33,977 bases of DNA, from positions 1 through 33,977 of the forward strand of contig CAUJDY010000109.1 of NCBI GenBank assembly GCA_963169805.1, written 5' to 3'. The position numbers and the translations under genes were made by a program. Every line of letters begins with the position of its first letter. The first letter of the stretch is position 1. The DNA comes from Bdellovibrionota bacterium (GTDB lineage: Bacteria > Bdellovibrionota > Bdellovibrionia > Bdellovibrionales > JAEYZS01). A model generated the notes under the pieces. That model did no database searches and had not been told where the DNA came from. It worked only from the letters and a program-made list of their open reading frames with translations. Shown piece by piece: positions 1-8,450 of this stretch.

Positions 1-760
1 GCTCTGTGTCCAAAAGACCATCCACATTGAAAGTCACTTGACCTTCAACAACTTGCGAATACTCACCTTCTACTCCGCCTGTTACTTCTTTTCCGTCAAC
101 AAGTCCACGATATGTCCAAGTTCTATCTGCAGCTTTATTAAAGAAGAGAGTCACTAAGTGCTTTGTTCCTTGAGAGTCAAACACTTCAATACCAGTTGAA
201 TAATCAGAAGTAGAATGTGGATCTTTAATATCAAATACTTTACCACCTTGAATTCTTGAATCTAGGTTTAAGTGAACCACAACTTCATCTGTGGCTTTTG
301 CTGGAACAAGTGCTTTTGGAAAGCGGATATCTCCTACTTTGTTCACAACAGTACCTTTATCGTTTACTTCATAACCTTGTACGCGTCTGTCATCATTTGT
401 AACTAGAAATCCATCTTTATCAAAGTGGAAAGAACCATCTCTTGTATAAGTCTCACCATCTGAACCTCTTAAAACAAAGTAACCGTCACCAGAAATTGCA
501 AGATCTGTTGCTTTTTCTGTTTGATCAATATTACCTTGAATCATGATTGGATTCACAGCACCAATCTTCACCCCGCGACCGATTTGGTTACCGCCCAAAA
601 TACCTTTTAAGTTTTTTGCTACGATATCTTGGAATTCTGCTCTAGAGTATTTGAAACCAGTTGTTTGTGAGTTTGCAATGTTATCTCCGATAACACCCAA
701 CGCTTCACCTTGCGCCGTTAAACCCGATACACCGGTTAACATTGAAGAAAGTACGCTCAT
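1..760 (-). CDS. flgE: Flagellar hook protein FlgE (partial, C-terminus beyond window)
   Basis: The minus-strand frame is open from the ATG at 760 to the window edge, giving 253 residues. It is missing from the ORF track because its stop lies outside. The N-terminus MSVLSSMLTGVSGLTAQGEA, followed by a DNIANSQTTGFK motif, is the classical rod/hook signature. Residues around 100-250 (ISGDGYFVLR, then STGIEVFDSQGTKHLVTLFF) match the FlgE D2 (FlaE) region rather than rod proteins FlgF or FlgG. The product polymerises outside the cell into the hook joining rod and filament. It is the last visible gene of the flagellar operon, separated from the gene before it by a 122-bp structured leader. The Shine-Dalgarno AGGAGG is strong but lies in a hairpin loop, see the separate entry. 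Identification is firm; the length is unknown. Confidence 0.95.
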   Translation of the reverse strand, partial: MSVLSSMLTGVSGLTAQGEALGVIGDNIANSQTTGFKYSRAEFQDIVAKNLKGILGGNQIGRGVKIGAVNPIMIQGNIDQTEKATDLAISGDGYFVLRGSDGETYTRDGSFHFDKDGFLVTNDDRRVQGYEVNDKGTVVNKVGDIRFPKALVPAKATDEVVVHLNLDSRIQGGKVFDIKDPHSTSDYSTGIEVFDSQGTKHLVTLFFNKAADRTWTYRGLVDGKEVTGGVEGEYSQVVEGQVTFNVDGLLDTE

Positions 761-808
761 TTTGTCCTCCTGACAAAAACCACAAGTCTCATCCTAAGAC
801 TATTGTGG
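760..808 (-). promoter_or_regulatory. Structured flgE leader: terminator-like hairpin plus SD-holding hairpin
   Basis: Read on the minus strand, CCACAA-(TA bulge)-GTCT pairs with AGACTTGTGG around a 7-nt loop (808 to 780) and is followed at once by five T. This looks like a weak intrinsic terminator. The T run is also part of the 5' arm of a second, perfect 7-bp hairpin, TTTTGTC-AGGAG-GACAAAA (778 to 760). The second loop is the Shine-Dalgarno, and its last paired base is the A of the flgE ATG. Pairing is read directly from the sequence; a role in attenuation or translational control is inference. Confidence 0.6.
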
Positions 809-882
809 GTAATTTGACTTGAGCTTCAATCAATCCGCTCCAGTCAGAAGGGACCCCTCTTTAGAGTCCAGCCCCTTATAAG

Positions 883-1302
883 TTAAACTAAAATAGTACT
901 ATCAATATTCGTAAATACATTTTCTTTCATCATGCTTTTATCCATTGCAGTAATCACAGTTTTATTTTTTGCGCTTACTACAAATGCACTCTCACCCATG
1001 ATAACGAGAGTTTCTTTAGACCCTTTTTGAAGAGCTTTTTCGACAGCGTCGTTCAATTTCTTCATATCTGCTGGATCCAACTTAATTCCACGAGACTGAA
1101 TTCTTTCAATCGCATGGGAACTGAACTTTAAAGCATCAGCTGCAGAATTTGCGTTCGCAACTTGAGGTTTTGCAGTATCAGTTAACTTTTGATCTAGAAG
1201 TCCTTTGAACACATCACCATCAGCTTTTCCGAGCTGAGAAGATTTAACTCCTTCAGATGGGCTCACTGCATTTGGTTGTTGTAGTCCAATATTTTTAATC
1301 AT
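883..1302 (-). CDS. TIGR02530-like flagellar operon protein
   Basis: This 139-aa protein sits between flgD and flgE, where the small family called 'flagellar operon protein' (TIGR02530) is found in many flagellar clusters. The conserved part is the C-terminal two thirds: KFSSHAIERIQSRGIKL (roughly residues 59-75), a helical stretch, then ETLVIMGESAFVVSAKNKTVITAMD, ending near an N-rich tail. The first ~45 residues are low-complexity and variable. There is no signal peptide or membrane segment, so it is probably cytosolic or exported by the flagellar apparatus. Its biochemical role is not settled; its position suggests a part in hook or hook-cap assembly. It follows flgD by 35 nt, with AAGGAAAAA upstream of the ATG as a ribosome site. 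Confidence 0.8.
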   Translation of the reverse strand: MIKNIGLQQPNAVSPSEGVKSSQLGKADGDVFKGLLDQKLTDTAKPQVANANSAADALKFSSHAIERIQSRGIKLDPADMKKLNDAVEKALQKGSKETLVIMGESAFVVSAKNKTVITAMDKSMMKENVFTNIDSTILV

Positions 1303-1337
1303 AGTTTTTCCTTATCCCCCTTTTTCCTTTCTAGAGC

Positions 1338-2324
1338 TTAAGCTCCATTAGTTTGTTTTGCTACGTTTTCCTTAAATTCTGCTGACATCGGAACTAAATC
1401 TATGTTTCCTTTAGGTCTCTCAGGCGCCCCTTGGTTTGCTTTATCAATAGCCTGCTGTGGCTGAGCAGCGGCACCTTGAGCTGCCGGAGATGGAATTTGA
1501 GCCTTATTATTCTCGCGCATTTCTTGCGCAAATTTTTCTGACTGATTTTCAATATTTTTAATATCACTAATTCGAACTTTTTGATCACCCACCATAAGCA
1601 CTGGCCCTTCAGGTGAAAAGTTCATTCCCGTAACTACGCCTGTAAACTGAGTTTGCCCTACTAAGCGAGAACCATTCTCCGCTGTTCCCTCAACCGTAAA
1701 AGTATAGTTACCAGAGAAAGCCGGATAGCCATCTTCTTTTGTACCATTCCAGATCAGTTTGTTCTCGCCTTTTTTAAGACCAATACCTTTCATAGTTTTT
1801 ACGACAGCTCCTGTCTCATCCATAATCGAAACATTCATTTCTTTTGCTGCATTTGGAATTGTAAATCTTAGCTCATGATTCGTGTCTCCACGATTACGAA
1901 TCACTTTATCTGTACTTGCGCTGATAGATTTTCCAATAAAATTCAGTGCCTGATAATTATGAACTGGAGTCTGAGCCTTCGTAAGCCCTTCAATATTCGT
2001 ATTGATATTAGAAAGTTGTTCAAGAGAAGAGAATTGTGCAAGTTGCGCTGCCATCTCGTGCGATTCAAGAGGATTCATTGGATCCTGATACTTCAGCTGA
2101 GTTAAAAGAAGTTTTAAAAACCCTTCTTTATCCATTTTTCCCTCAGGCCGTCTTGCTTTTTTAGGATCAACATAATTAGGGTCAGCAAGTTCGTTCAGAA
2201 ACTGCCCCATGTCTTTTCCACCAAGAAGCTCCTGTAACTGTTCAGGCGTGGCAGATTTATCTTGTTGTGGCTTCCAACTCTGCTCTGTCACTGGCGCTTT
2301 GGTTGTCATTTTTGTATTAATCAT
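1338..2324 (-). CDS. flgD: Flagellar hook-capping (scaffolding) protein FlgD
   Basis: FlgD caps the growing hook and guides FlgE subunits into place before being discarded. Residues about 64-110 hold the family signature: DKEGFLKLLLTQLKYQDPMNP followed by MAAQLAQFSSLEQLSNINTN. Residues about 150-215 form the Ig-like FlgD domain (SIMDETGAVVKTM, WNGTKEDGYPAFSGNYTF). At 328 aa it is about 100 residues longer than enterobacterial FlgD. The extra length is a ~60-residue N-terminal extension and a Q/A/P-rich C-terminal tail. It lies downstream of fliK with a 22-nt gap. AGGAAG lies just upstream of the ATG at 2324. Shadow ORFs 1400-1588, 1875-2105 and 2209-2397 overlap it and are not genes. Confidence 0.93.
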   Translation of the reverse strand: MINTKMTTKAPVTEQSWKPQQDKSATPEQLQELLGGKDMGQFLNELADPNYVDPKKARRPEGKMDKEGFLKLLLTQLKYQDPMNPLESHEMAAQLAQFSSLEQLSNINTNIEGLTKAQTPVHNYQALNFIGKSISASTDKVIRNRGDTNHELRFTIPNAAKEMNVSIMDETGAVVKTMKGIGLKKGENKLIWNGTKEDGYPAFSGNYTFTVEGTAENGSRLVGQTQFTGVVTGMNFSPEGPVLMVGDQKVRISDIKNIENQSEKFAQEMRENNKAQIPSPAAQGAAAQPQQAIDKANQGAPERPKGNIDLVPMSAEFKENVAKQTNGA

Positions 2325-2346
2325 CTTTACTTCCTATATCTTAAAC

Positions 2347-4083
2347 TTATGCCACCAAGTGGATACGACCATTATTATTTCTACCTGTATTTTCTAGTGG
2401 CTTAATATCAGGAGTTTGGGACTGCGATGTTTTCTGATACGATCTATTTCCTGGCGAACTAAACATCGACTGTCTAAACCCATCATTATTTTGTCTAAAT
2501 TGACTTAAAAATTCTCTAGCATCTTCTCTTCTAAAATCAGAGTTTTGATTATTAAACTGATCTTGCATTTTTTCTGCTACATCCACTTTTATTGTATCAA
2601 GATTTAACTTGTGTTCAGCTAGATTCACCTTAAGATCTGCAACACTACTTTCAATCAACTTTTTTGCTTGGTGATTGTCAGTAGTCATCTGAATTCCAAC
2701 CTGCCCATCTTGAACCTTAACTTTCAAGAGAACATCGCCCATACCTTCCGGACTGAGTTGAACTTTCATTTCTCCGCCGCCTTTTTGAATTAAAACTTGT
2801 GCTTGCTCAGTAATCTTTTGCATGTTCTGAGCTTTCACTTCTGGGTTGGCAGCATTCACAATATTTTCAACAAGTTTCTGAATATTTGTGCTCTTATCAA
2901 CTGGTGCCTCTGAAAGTTGTCCTAATATATCCTGATTTAAGAACTCAGAGGCCATATCGTCTTCACCTTCAGCTAAATCAAACTCAGATGCTTGGTCTAA
3001 AATTTTATTTCTTTCCATTGCAAGCTGATTGACAAACGTATCCATATCGACAGCTTTCATCTTTGGCTGTAGTGGCACTTCAGCTTCACTTACATTCATA
3101 TTTTTTAAAAGAGCATCAAGGCTCTCTCTAGAAGACGTAGAAGATTCAGGTTGAATAACATTCTGAGTTCTTAATTGCGAGATATCCGCAGGAGTTACAG
3201 TTGTTTGAGCCTTGGCTTGTCCAGCCATCATTCTTTGAATTTGAGCTGGCTGTGGCTGCAGTTCTTGTGTTAAATTTTTTATTTCTTTTAAATTATCAAC
3301 TTTGCCATCTGTTTTAATGTCTGAAAATTCAAAAGTAGTAGAAAGCGAAGGATCCTGAGCTTTTAATCCAGCCTTATTCTTTTCTACAGACTCTATGTCT
3401 GTCACCATTTGATTAAATAAAATCTGTGCTTTTGTAAATTGACGAGGCTGAATTTCAAGTTTTTGTAGTAAATGAGTGACCGCAGCCTGTGGCTTCTGCA
3501 TCAAGGCGTTCTCAGGTAATTCCTGAAGAGCTTGCATGATTTTTTCTGGAGCAATCTTAAAATTCTCAGACATGGCTTTTAGGAATTTTAGAATTGGCAA
3601 TACTTCAGGAGATACTTTTTGTTCAAGCTTCGGATTCAAAAGCTTAGAATCCGATATTCCCTCTGTCGCATCAGCATTTTGAGGAGCAGACGCCATCTGA
3701 GCCGGCAGCACTGTAGGCATTTGCGCATTCACGATCCATGATAGATCTTGCTCTTGTCCAGAAACTGCTCGAGTACTTTCTTTTGTGTCTTCTTCTTTTG
3801 GCGGATTAATCTTTGTATTACGTGAATATTCTTGTTTTTTAGCGATAGGCTTTTCAGATGCATTAGACTGAACTCGAACTTGGTCAGCTTTTTGCTGAGC
3901 ATCCTTAGGCTGAATATCTTTTTCTGATTTTTTTTCTAAAGTTTTTTCAAGCTGTGACGAAAAGCCATTAGGAGAAGTCTTACTTGCTTCCGAATTTTTT
4001 CTTAAAGAAATAGAAGACGATTGAGTTTTATCCTCAATCTTTCTTTCTACATTCTGTAGTTTCGGTAAGCCTAAAATATCCAT
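2347..4083 (-). CDS. fliK: Flagellar hook-length control protein FliK
   Basis: A 578-aa protein with the FliK layout: a long, poorly conserved, Q/K/S-rich molecular-ruler region, then a compact C-terminal Flg_hook domain at roughly residues 430-510. That domain reads GGGEMKVQLSPEGMGDVLLKVKVQDGQVGIQM, then AKKLIESSVADLKVNL. The remainder is a polar Q/N-rich tail. In the family, the N-terminal part measures hook length during secretion and the C-terminal domain switches the FlhB export gate to late substrates. It is longer than the ~400-aa Salmonella protein, which may reflect a longer hook. The position between the motE-like gene and flgD is typical. The call rests on the C-terminal domain and context. 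Confidence 0.88.
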   Translation of the reverse strand: MDILGLPKLQNVERKIEDKTQSSSISLRKNSEASKTSPNGFSSQLEKTLEKKSEKDIQPKDAQQKADQVRVQSNASEKPIAKKQEYSRNTKINPPKEEDTKESTRAVSGQEQDLSWIVNAQMPTVLPAQMASAPQNADATEGISDSKLLNPKLEQKVSPEVLPILKFLKAMSENFKIAPEKIMQALQELPENALMQKPQAAVTHLLQKLEIQPRQFTKAQILFNQMVTDIESVEKNKAGLKAQDPSLSTTFEFSDIKTDGKVDNLKEIKNLTQELQPQPAQIQRMMAGQAKAQTTVTPADISQLRTQNVIQPESSTSSRESLDALLKNMNVSEAEVPLQPKMKAVDMDTFVNQLAMERNKILDQASEFDLAEGEDDMASEFLNQDILGQLSEAPVDKSTNIQKLVENIVNAANPEVKAQNMQKITEQAQVLIQKGGGEMKVQLSPEGMGDVLLKVKVQDGQVGIQMTTDNHQAKKLIESSVADLKVNLAEHKLNLDTIKVDVAEKMQDQFNNQNSDFRREDAREFLSQFRQNNDGFRQSMFSSPGNRSYQKTSQSQTPDIKPLENTGRNNNGRIHLVA

Positions 4084-4115
4084 CCTAGATATTTTCCTTT
4101 ATTTATTATGTTCGC

Positions 4116-4892
4116 TTAGTTCTTACGGTACCCAGCAAACTTTTCACTTAATCTTCTAGCCTTCTCTGCTTCAATCAAATTCATAATTTCAGCGGCAGCT
4201 GTTTTCTTCATTTTTTGGAGAATTTCAACGGCTAGATCTTCATTCATCGTCTCAAATACTTTTGCCGCCTTTTGCGGTTTCATATTTGAGTAAAACTCAA
4301 CTAGCTTATTGACCTTCTCCTCATCCGAGCTTACTCGCTCTTGCAACTGATTCCCAATTCTTGTCCTCAACTGGTCTAATTCTGCAAGACGCTTCTCCAG
4401 CTCCTCTTTTTGTTTATGCAATTCCTCTTCCAACTTTTTGAGTTCTACTTCTCTCTGGTCCAGTTGAAGCTTTCGTTCTTCTAAACTCTTGAAAAGAGCC
4501 AACTCTTCCGTCGTCATACTTGCTACACTACTTGCAGCTGTTTTTTGCTCAGGCGTACTAGACGCGGCAGAAGTTTCCTTTTTAGCAACTGAAGCAGGAG
4601 TGTTTTTCCCATCTTTCTGGCTAGTTTGAGCTGTTGCTTGCCCCAAAACGCTCACTTCAATTTTACTCAAAATCGATTCTATTTTTTCAAAATTCCAATA
4701 CGCTGTTAAAAAGAAGCCTAGTACAAGAAAGAAACCTAGTACTGAGCTTAAAGGCAAATTCTTGCGATTGGATTTTCTAACAGGCATTTTTTTGCTGTGA
4801 GAATCTTTCTTTAGAGCGAACGACTTTGCTTCGCTGATTTCTTTTTTATTCAAAGTCATTTTTTTAATGTGAGTTTTATACGGATTTTTCAC
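4116..4892 (-). CDS. MotE-like flagellar protein (MgtE N-terminal domain)
   Basis: A 258-aa inner-membrane protein. A basic, cytosolic N-terminus (about 45 residues) is followed by one transmembrane helix (SSVLGFFLVLGFFLTAYW, about residues 48-66). Next come an A/S/T-rich linker, a strongly charged coiled coil at about residues 125-195, and a C-terminal MgtE_N-like helical domain (KPQKAAKVFETMNEDLAVEILQKM). In other alphaproteobacterial and deltaproteobacterial-type clusters, MotE proteins of this architecture act as periplasmic chaperones for motor proteins; that role here is inference. The start is GTG in a GTGA overlap with the fliJ stop, with GAGG just upstream. The next in-frame ATG, 11 codons on, has no ribosome site. 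Confidence 0.75.
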   Translation of the reverse strand: MKNPYKTHIKKMTLNKKEISEAKSFALKKDSHSKKMPVRKSNRKNLPLSSVLGFFLVLGFFLTAYWNFEKIESILSKIEVSVLGQATAQTSQKDGKNTPASVAKKETSAASSTPEQKTAASSVASMTTEELALFKSLEERKLQLDQREVELKKLEEELHKQKEELEKRLAELDQLRTRIGNQLQERVSSDEEKVNKLVEFYSNMKPQKAAKVFETMNEDLAVEILQKMKKTAAAEIMNLIEAEKARRLSEKFAGYRKN

Positions 4893-5338
4893 TCTCTACC
4901 TCTTTGATTCTGTAGCATGCTATTTATTTCATCTGTACGTTTTTGATCTTTTTTCTTCTCTTCCCTTATATACTCATCTTTTTTCTTATCTTTTAGCTTC
5001 TCAAAAACTTTACGCTCTTTTGTAGCCTCAACAAGCCTTAATCTTTTTTCTTCCACAATCTTCTCGAGTCCTTCAATGATCTTCATTTGGCTTGCGATCA
5101 TAACTTTATATCCTTCATAAGCTTTTTGCACAAAATCTAAACTAGCAGAGACATTCTGACCAGAAGCTATAAAGTTATATCTTTCATTATATGTGTTTTT
5201 AAGACTGTTCTCTAAATCTTTGAGAATATTGAGCTGTTCGTCGAGTTTCCTCTGCATTTCTGCAAAGTCTCTCTGCGCTTGCTTCTCTAAAATATGTTTA
5301 TGTTTTAAGACCTTCTCGAGTTTAAACTGAAATTTCAC
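4889..5338 (-). CDS. fliJ: Flagellar export chaperone-escort protein FliJ
   Basis: A 149-aa, almost entirely helical, lysine- and glutamate-rich protein beginning MKFQFKLEKVLKHKHILEKQAQRDFAEMQ. This is the typical FliJ opening of a long antiparallel coiled coil. In the family, FliJ binds the FliI ATPase hexamer and the FlhA export gate and recycles export chaperones. The start is GTG; it is preceded by GGAGG and lies one nucleotide after the fliI stop, so translation is coupled. The start and stop leave no room for alternatives. Low sequence conservation in FliJ means the call depends partly on its place directly after fliI. Confidence 0.85.
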   Translation of the reverse strand: MKFQFKLEKVLKHKHILEKQAQRDFAEMQRKLDEQLNILKDLENSLKNTYNERYNFIASGQNVSASLDFVQKAYEGYKVMIASQMKIIEGLEKIVEEKRLRLVEATKERKVFEKLKDKKKDEYIREEKKKDQKRTDEINSMLQNQRGRE

Positions 5339-5339
5339 T

Positions 5340-6662
5340 TCATCCTCCGTTGAGGATATCCATCATGTACAAATAGCTATCCTGGTATGGAGTTGAATCT
5401 TCTATCTCTTGCCTTAAGTATTGATTCATACGATCCATGAGTCGTACGGCTAGATCAATTTTAGAATTGGTACCAGTTTTGTATGCTCCCACATTTATGA
5501 GATCTTCTGCCTCTGCGTAGGTTGCCAGTAGCTCGCGAAATTTTAAGCTCAACTTAACGTGATCTGTAGATACAACATTCCTCATAACACGACTCGTACT
5601 TTGTAGGACATCAATTGCAGGAAAATGACCTTTATGCGCAAGTTTTCTTGTAAGAACAATATGACCATCCACGATAGAACGAACCGCATCTCCAATTGGG
5701 TCATCCATATCATCGCCCTCTACAAGCACTGTATAAAGGCCTGTAATTGATCCATTCGGAAAGTTTCCCATACGCTCTAATAGTTTTGGTAATAACGCAA
5801 ATACACTTGGCGTATAACCCTTAGTTGCAGCTGGTTCCCCCACATTTAAACCAATTTCTCTTTGAGCCATTGCAAAACGAGTAACAGAATCCATCATGAA
5901 GAGAACATCTTTGCCTTGATTTGAAAAATATTCTGCAACAGTTGTAGCGACAAATGCAGCGCGCATTCTCATGAGAGGACTTTCATCACTAGTGGCTACA
6001 ATGACAACGGAGCGAGCCAATCCCTCTGGTCCCAAATCATGTTCAATAAACTCTTTAACTTCTCTACCTCGCTCACCCACAAGCGCTATAACATTGATAT
6101 CTGCCTTTGTATTACGTGCCATTTGACCCAACAAAACAGATTTTCCAACGCCGGATCCCGCCATAATACCAACACGCTGTCCTTTTCCTACAGTCAATAA
6201 TCCATTGATCGCACGAATGCCCAAGTCTAAAACATCTTCAATATTTTTCCGATTCATTGGGCTTACAGATTTATTATAGATACTTCTTTCTTCTGTAGAA
6301 TTGAGGGGCTCTTTACCATCAATAGGTTCCCCTAAACCATTTAAGACTCTTCCTAAAATATCAGGCCCAAGCTTGATAGTCGAATTTTGTCTTTGTAAAA
6401 CAATCTTTGAACCGAGCCCTATACCTTGAATATCTGCTAGTGGCATTAAAAGTGATTTTTGATCTTTAAAACCTATAACTTCTGCAAGAACACTTGGATG
6501 CCTATTACCTGGCTCTATAAAACACTGACTTCCTACTAAAGCTCCCGGCAAATACCCTTCCAATAAACTTCCAACAACACGAGTCACTTTTCCAACGTCT
6601 TTGGTTAGACTGAACTGATCAAGTGCCTTTTTATATTTATCAAGCTTCAATAGTTCGTCCAT
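5340..6662 (-). CDS. fliI: Flagellum-specific export ATPase FliI
   Basis: A 440-aa F1-beta-like ATPase that energises flagellar type III export at the cytoplasmic face of the basal body. Walker A is GIMAGSGVGKSVLLGQMAR (about residues 165-183) and the Walker B region is KDVLFMMDSVTRFAMAQREIGL. The ERGREVKEFIEHDLG catalytic-glutamate segment and the EPAATKGYTPSVFALLPKLLER loop are both intact. The length is normal for the family. The ATG overlaps the fliH stop by one base (TAATG). The neighbours fliH and fliJ encode its stator/regulator and its central stalk. Confidence 0.97.
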   Translation of the reverse strand: MDELLKLDKYKKALDQFSLTKDVGKVTRVVGSLLEGYLPGALVGSQCFIEPGNRHPSVLAEVIGFKDQKSLLMPLADIQGIGLGSKIVLQRQNSTIKLGPDILGRVLNGLGEPIDGKEPLNSTEERSIYNKSVSPMNRKNIEDVLDLGIRAINGLLTVGKGQRVGIMAGSGVGKSVLLGQMARNTKADINVIALVGERGREVKEFIEHDLGPEGLARSVVIVATSDESPLMRMRAAFVATTVAEYFSNQGKDVLFMMDSVTRFAMAQREIGLNVGEPAATKGYTPSVFALLPKLLERMGNFPNGSITGLYTVLVEGDDMDDPIGDAVRSIVDGHIVLTRKLAHKGHFPAIDVLQSTSRVMRNVVSTDHVKLSLKFRELLATYAEAEDLINVGAYKTGTNSKIDLAVRLMDRMNQYLRQEIEDSTPYQDSYLYMMDILNGG

Positions 6663-7426
6663 TATGTTCCTGCTGGTTTTGTCTCATTAAGCACAGTCCA
6701 TAACTTCTTAAATCGCTCCTCTAATGTTGCATCCACTAAGCCATGATCTGTTTCTATGATGCAACCACCTTTGGAGATATCTTGAGTTCCAATAAACTTT
6801 ATTTTTTGTAAGAAATCTAAATTCGGATTTGTCGTCCCTATTAGATGATTGATAACCGCCAAATCCTCTTCGCTCAGTTTTACAACTATATTTTCTTTAG
6901 AGTCTAAGGACCTAATAACTTCCTTGAGAGTATTGACAAGGATGTCATTCTTTTTATCAACATGCTCCATCACAACTTTTTCTGCACAGTGATATACAAG
7001 ATCTACAAGGAGCGCTTCATTCTTATCCATTAAGTTTTTTTTCATTTCACGAATAGAATTCGTAAGGTCCGATAACTCATTCAATTGATTACCAATCTTC
7101 TCATTATTTGACTCATAAGCTCTCTTTCGCCCTTCTTCCAACCCTAAATCATAGGCTTCTTTGTAAGCTTTTTCTTGAATATCACGAAGCTTCTCTATGG
7201 CCTTATCATCTATCTTTTGCTCAACACGAGATTTTTCTGATTCATAAACACCTGTTTGCTTAGCTACAAGTTCATCTAATTTAAATGGCTCAATGAGGGG
7301 TGGTGGTTGCTCGCCCATAAATGTCTCAGCAACCTCTGGGATTCCAATACCAACCTTTTTTGGTTCAAAATCCAGAATACGCTTAAACTCTTCATCTGAT
7401 GGGCGAATAATTTTAGACGAGTGCAT
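6662..7426 (-). CDS. fliH: Flagellar assembly protein FliH
   Basis: A 254-aa regulator of the FliI ATPase that links it to the C-ring. Residues about 80-125 form the Glu/Arg-rich helical stretch typical of FliH (EKAYKEAYDLGLEEGRKRAYES). The C-terminal half matches the FliH/YscL/V-ATPase E-subunit fold (HCAEKVVMEHVDKKNDILVNTLKEVIRSL, then FIGTQDISKGGCIIETDHGLVDATLEERFK). The ORF track begins at a TTG at 7447. I place the start at the ATG at 7426 because GAGGTGG lies 8-10 nt upstream and the overlap with fliG falls to 14 nt. Some uncertainty in the start remains. Confidence 0.92.
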   Translation of the reverse strand: MHSSKIIRPSDEEFKRILDFEPKKVGIGIPEVAETFMGEQPPPLIEPFKLDELVAKQTGVYESEKSRVEQKIDDKAIEKLRDIQEKAYKEAYDLGLEEGRKRAYESNNEKIGNQLNELSDLTNSIREMKKNLMDKNEALLVDLVYHCAEKVVMEHVDKKNDILVNTLKEVIRSLDSKENIVVKLSEEDLAVINHLIGTTNPNLDFLQKIKFIGTQDISKGGCIIETDHGLVDATLEERFKKLWTVLNETKPAGT

Positions 7427-8450
7427 CTTCTGAACCACCTCTTGCAATTAGAATCTTTCCTTCTTGCTCTAGTCTTCTTGCAACGTTAACAATTTCTTGC
7501 TGAGCAGATTCGACATCTGAAAGTCTCGCCGGCCCCATGGATTCTAAATCCTCACGTAATAACTGCGCAGCTCTGGCAGAAATATTCTTAAATATTTTTT
7601 GTCTGATCTCTTCATTTGCAGTTTTAAGAGCAAGTAACAACTTATCGTTTGGTACTTCCTTAAGAAGGGTTTGAATTCCTCTATCATCAATTTTAACAAT
7701 GTCTTCAAATACAAACATGAGCTTACGAATTTCTTCCGCCAAAATTGGATCTTTTTCCTCGAGGCGTCCCATGATTTGTGTTTCTGTATTTTTATCCATA
7801 ATGTTCATCATTTCAGCAACAGGCTGTACTCCTCCAAGAGATGCCTGATCCACTGTGCCTACTGTAGAGAGTTCTTCTTTCAGAACACCATCTAGCTCCG
7901 TAATAAGCTCTGGAGAAATATAATCTAAATTTGAAAGTCTTAAAACTACCTCTGTCTGAATATTTTCTGGTAGACGTTTAATAACCTCAGCCTTTTTCTC
8001 TGGTTCCAAATGAGCAAGAATAACTGCTATTGTTTGCGGATGTTCGTTAATTAAAAAGTTTGAAAGAGATTTCGCATCTACGACTTCTAAACTCTCTAGA
8101 CTTCTTTGAGCCCCACCCCTATTTGTTAAGTGACCCAAAATACCTCTTGCTCTTTCTTCACCCACAGCATTCACAATATTATCTTTTGCTACAAGGTCTG
8201 AAGGAAAAATATAGTCATGACTCTCACTCAGCATTTCGTAGTACTCTTCTAAAACTTTTTTGGTAATTTCAACAGGAACCACACGGTATCTTCCCATAAT
8301 ACCGATTAGTTTTCGGATATCGGCGTCAGTAAGATACGCTAGAACTTGTCCAGTGGCTTCCTTACCAAGATAATTTAGGAGAATAGCAGCCTTTTCAAAA
8401 CCTCTAAGCTCCTCAAACTTAATGTTTTCAAGTTTTTTTAGTCCGCTCAT
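7413..8450 (-). CDS. fliG: Flagellar motor switch protein FliG
   Basis: A 345-aa rotor protein of the C-ring that contacts MotA and sets torque and direction. The N-terminal domain (FEKAAILLNYLGKEATGQVLAYL) binds FliF. The middle domain holds the conserved EHPQTIAVILAHLEPEKKAEVI motif. The C-terminal charged helix includes FVFEDIVKIDDRGIQTLLKEVPNDKLLLALK. The ORF track starts at a GTG at 8471. The ATG at 8450 is preferred: GAGGAAAG lies just upstream and the codon forms an ATGA overlap with the fliF stop. The predicted protein then starts close to the FliF-binding domain, as in homologues. Confidence 0.96.
   Translation of the reverse strand: MSGLKKLENIKFEELRGFEKAAILLNYLGKEATGQVLAYLTDADIRKLIGIMGRYRVVPVEITKKVLEEYYEMLSESHDYIFPSDLVAKDNIVNAVGEERARGILGHLTNRGGAQRSLESLEVVDAKSLSNFLINEHPQTIAVILAHLEPEKKAEVIKRLPENIQTEVVLRLSNLDYISPELITELDGVLKEELSTVGTVDQASLGGVQPVAEMMNIMDKNTETQIMGRLEEKDPILAEEIRKLMFVFEDIVKIDDRGIQTLLKEVPNDKLLLALKTANEEIRQKIFKNISARAAQLLREDLESMGPARLSDVESAQQEIVNVARRLEQEGKILIARGGSEDALV

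Noticed and set aside
761-882. Known riboswitch (for example cyclic di-GMP) in the flgE leader
   Set aside because: The hairpins are clear but I find none of the conserved riboswitch core motifs.
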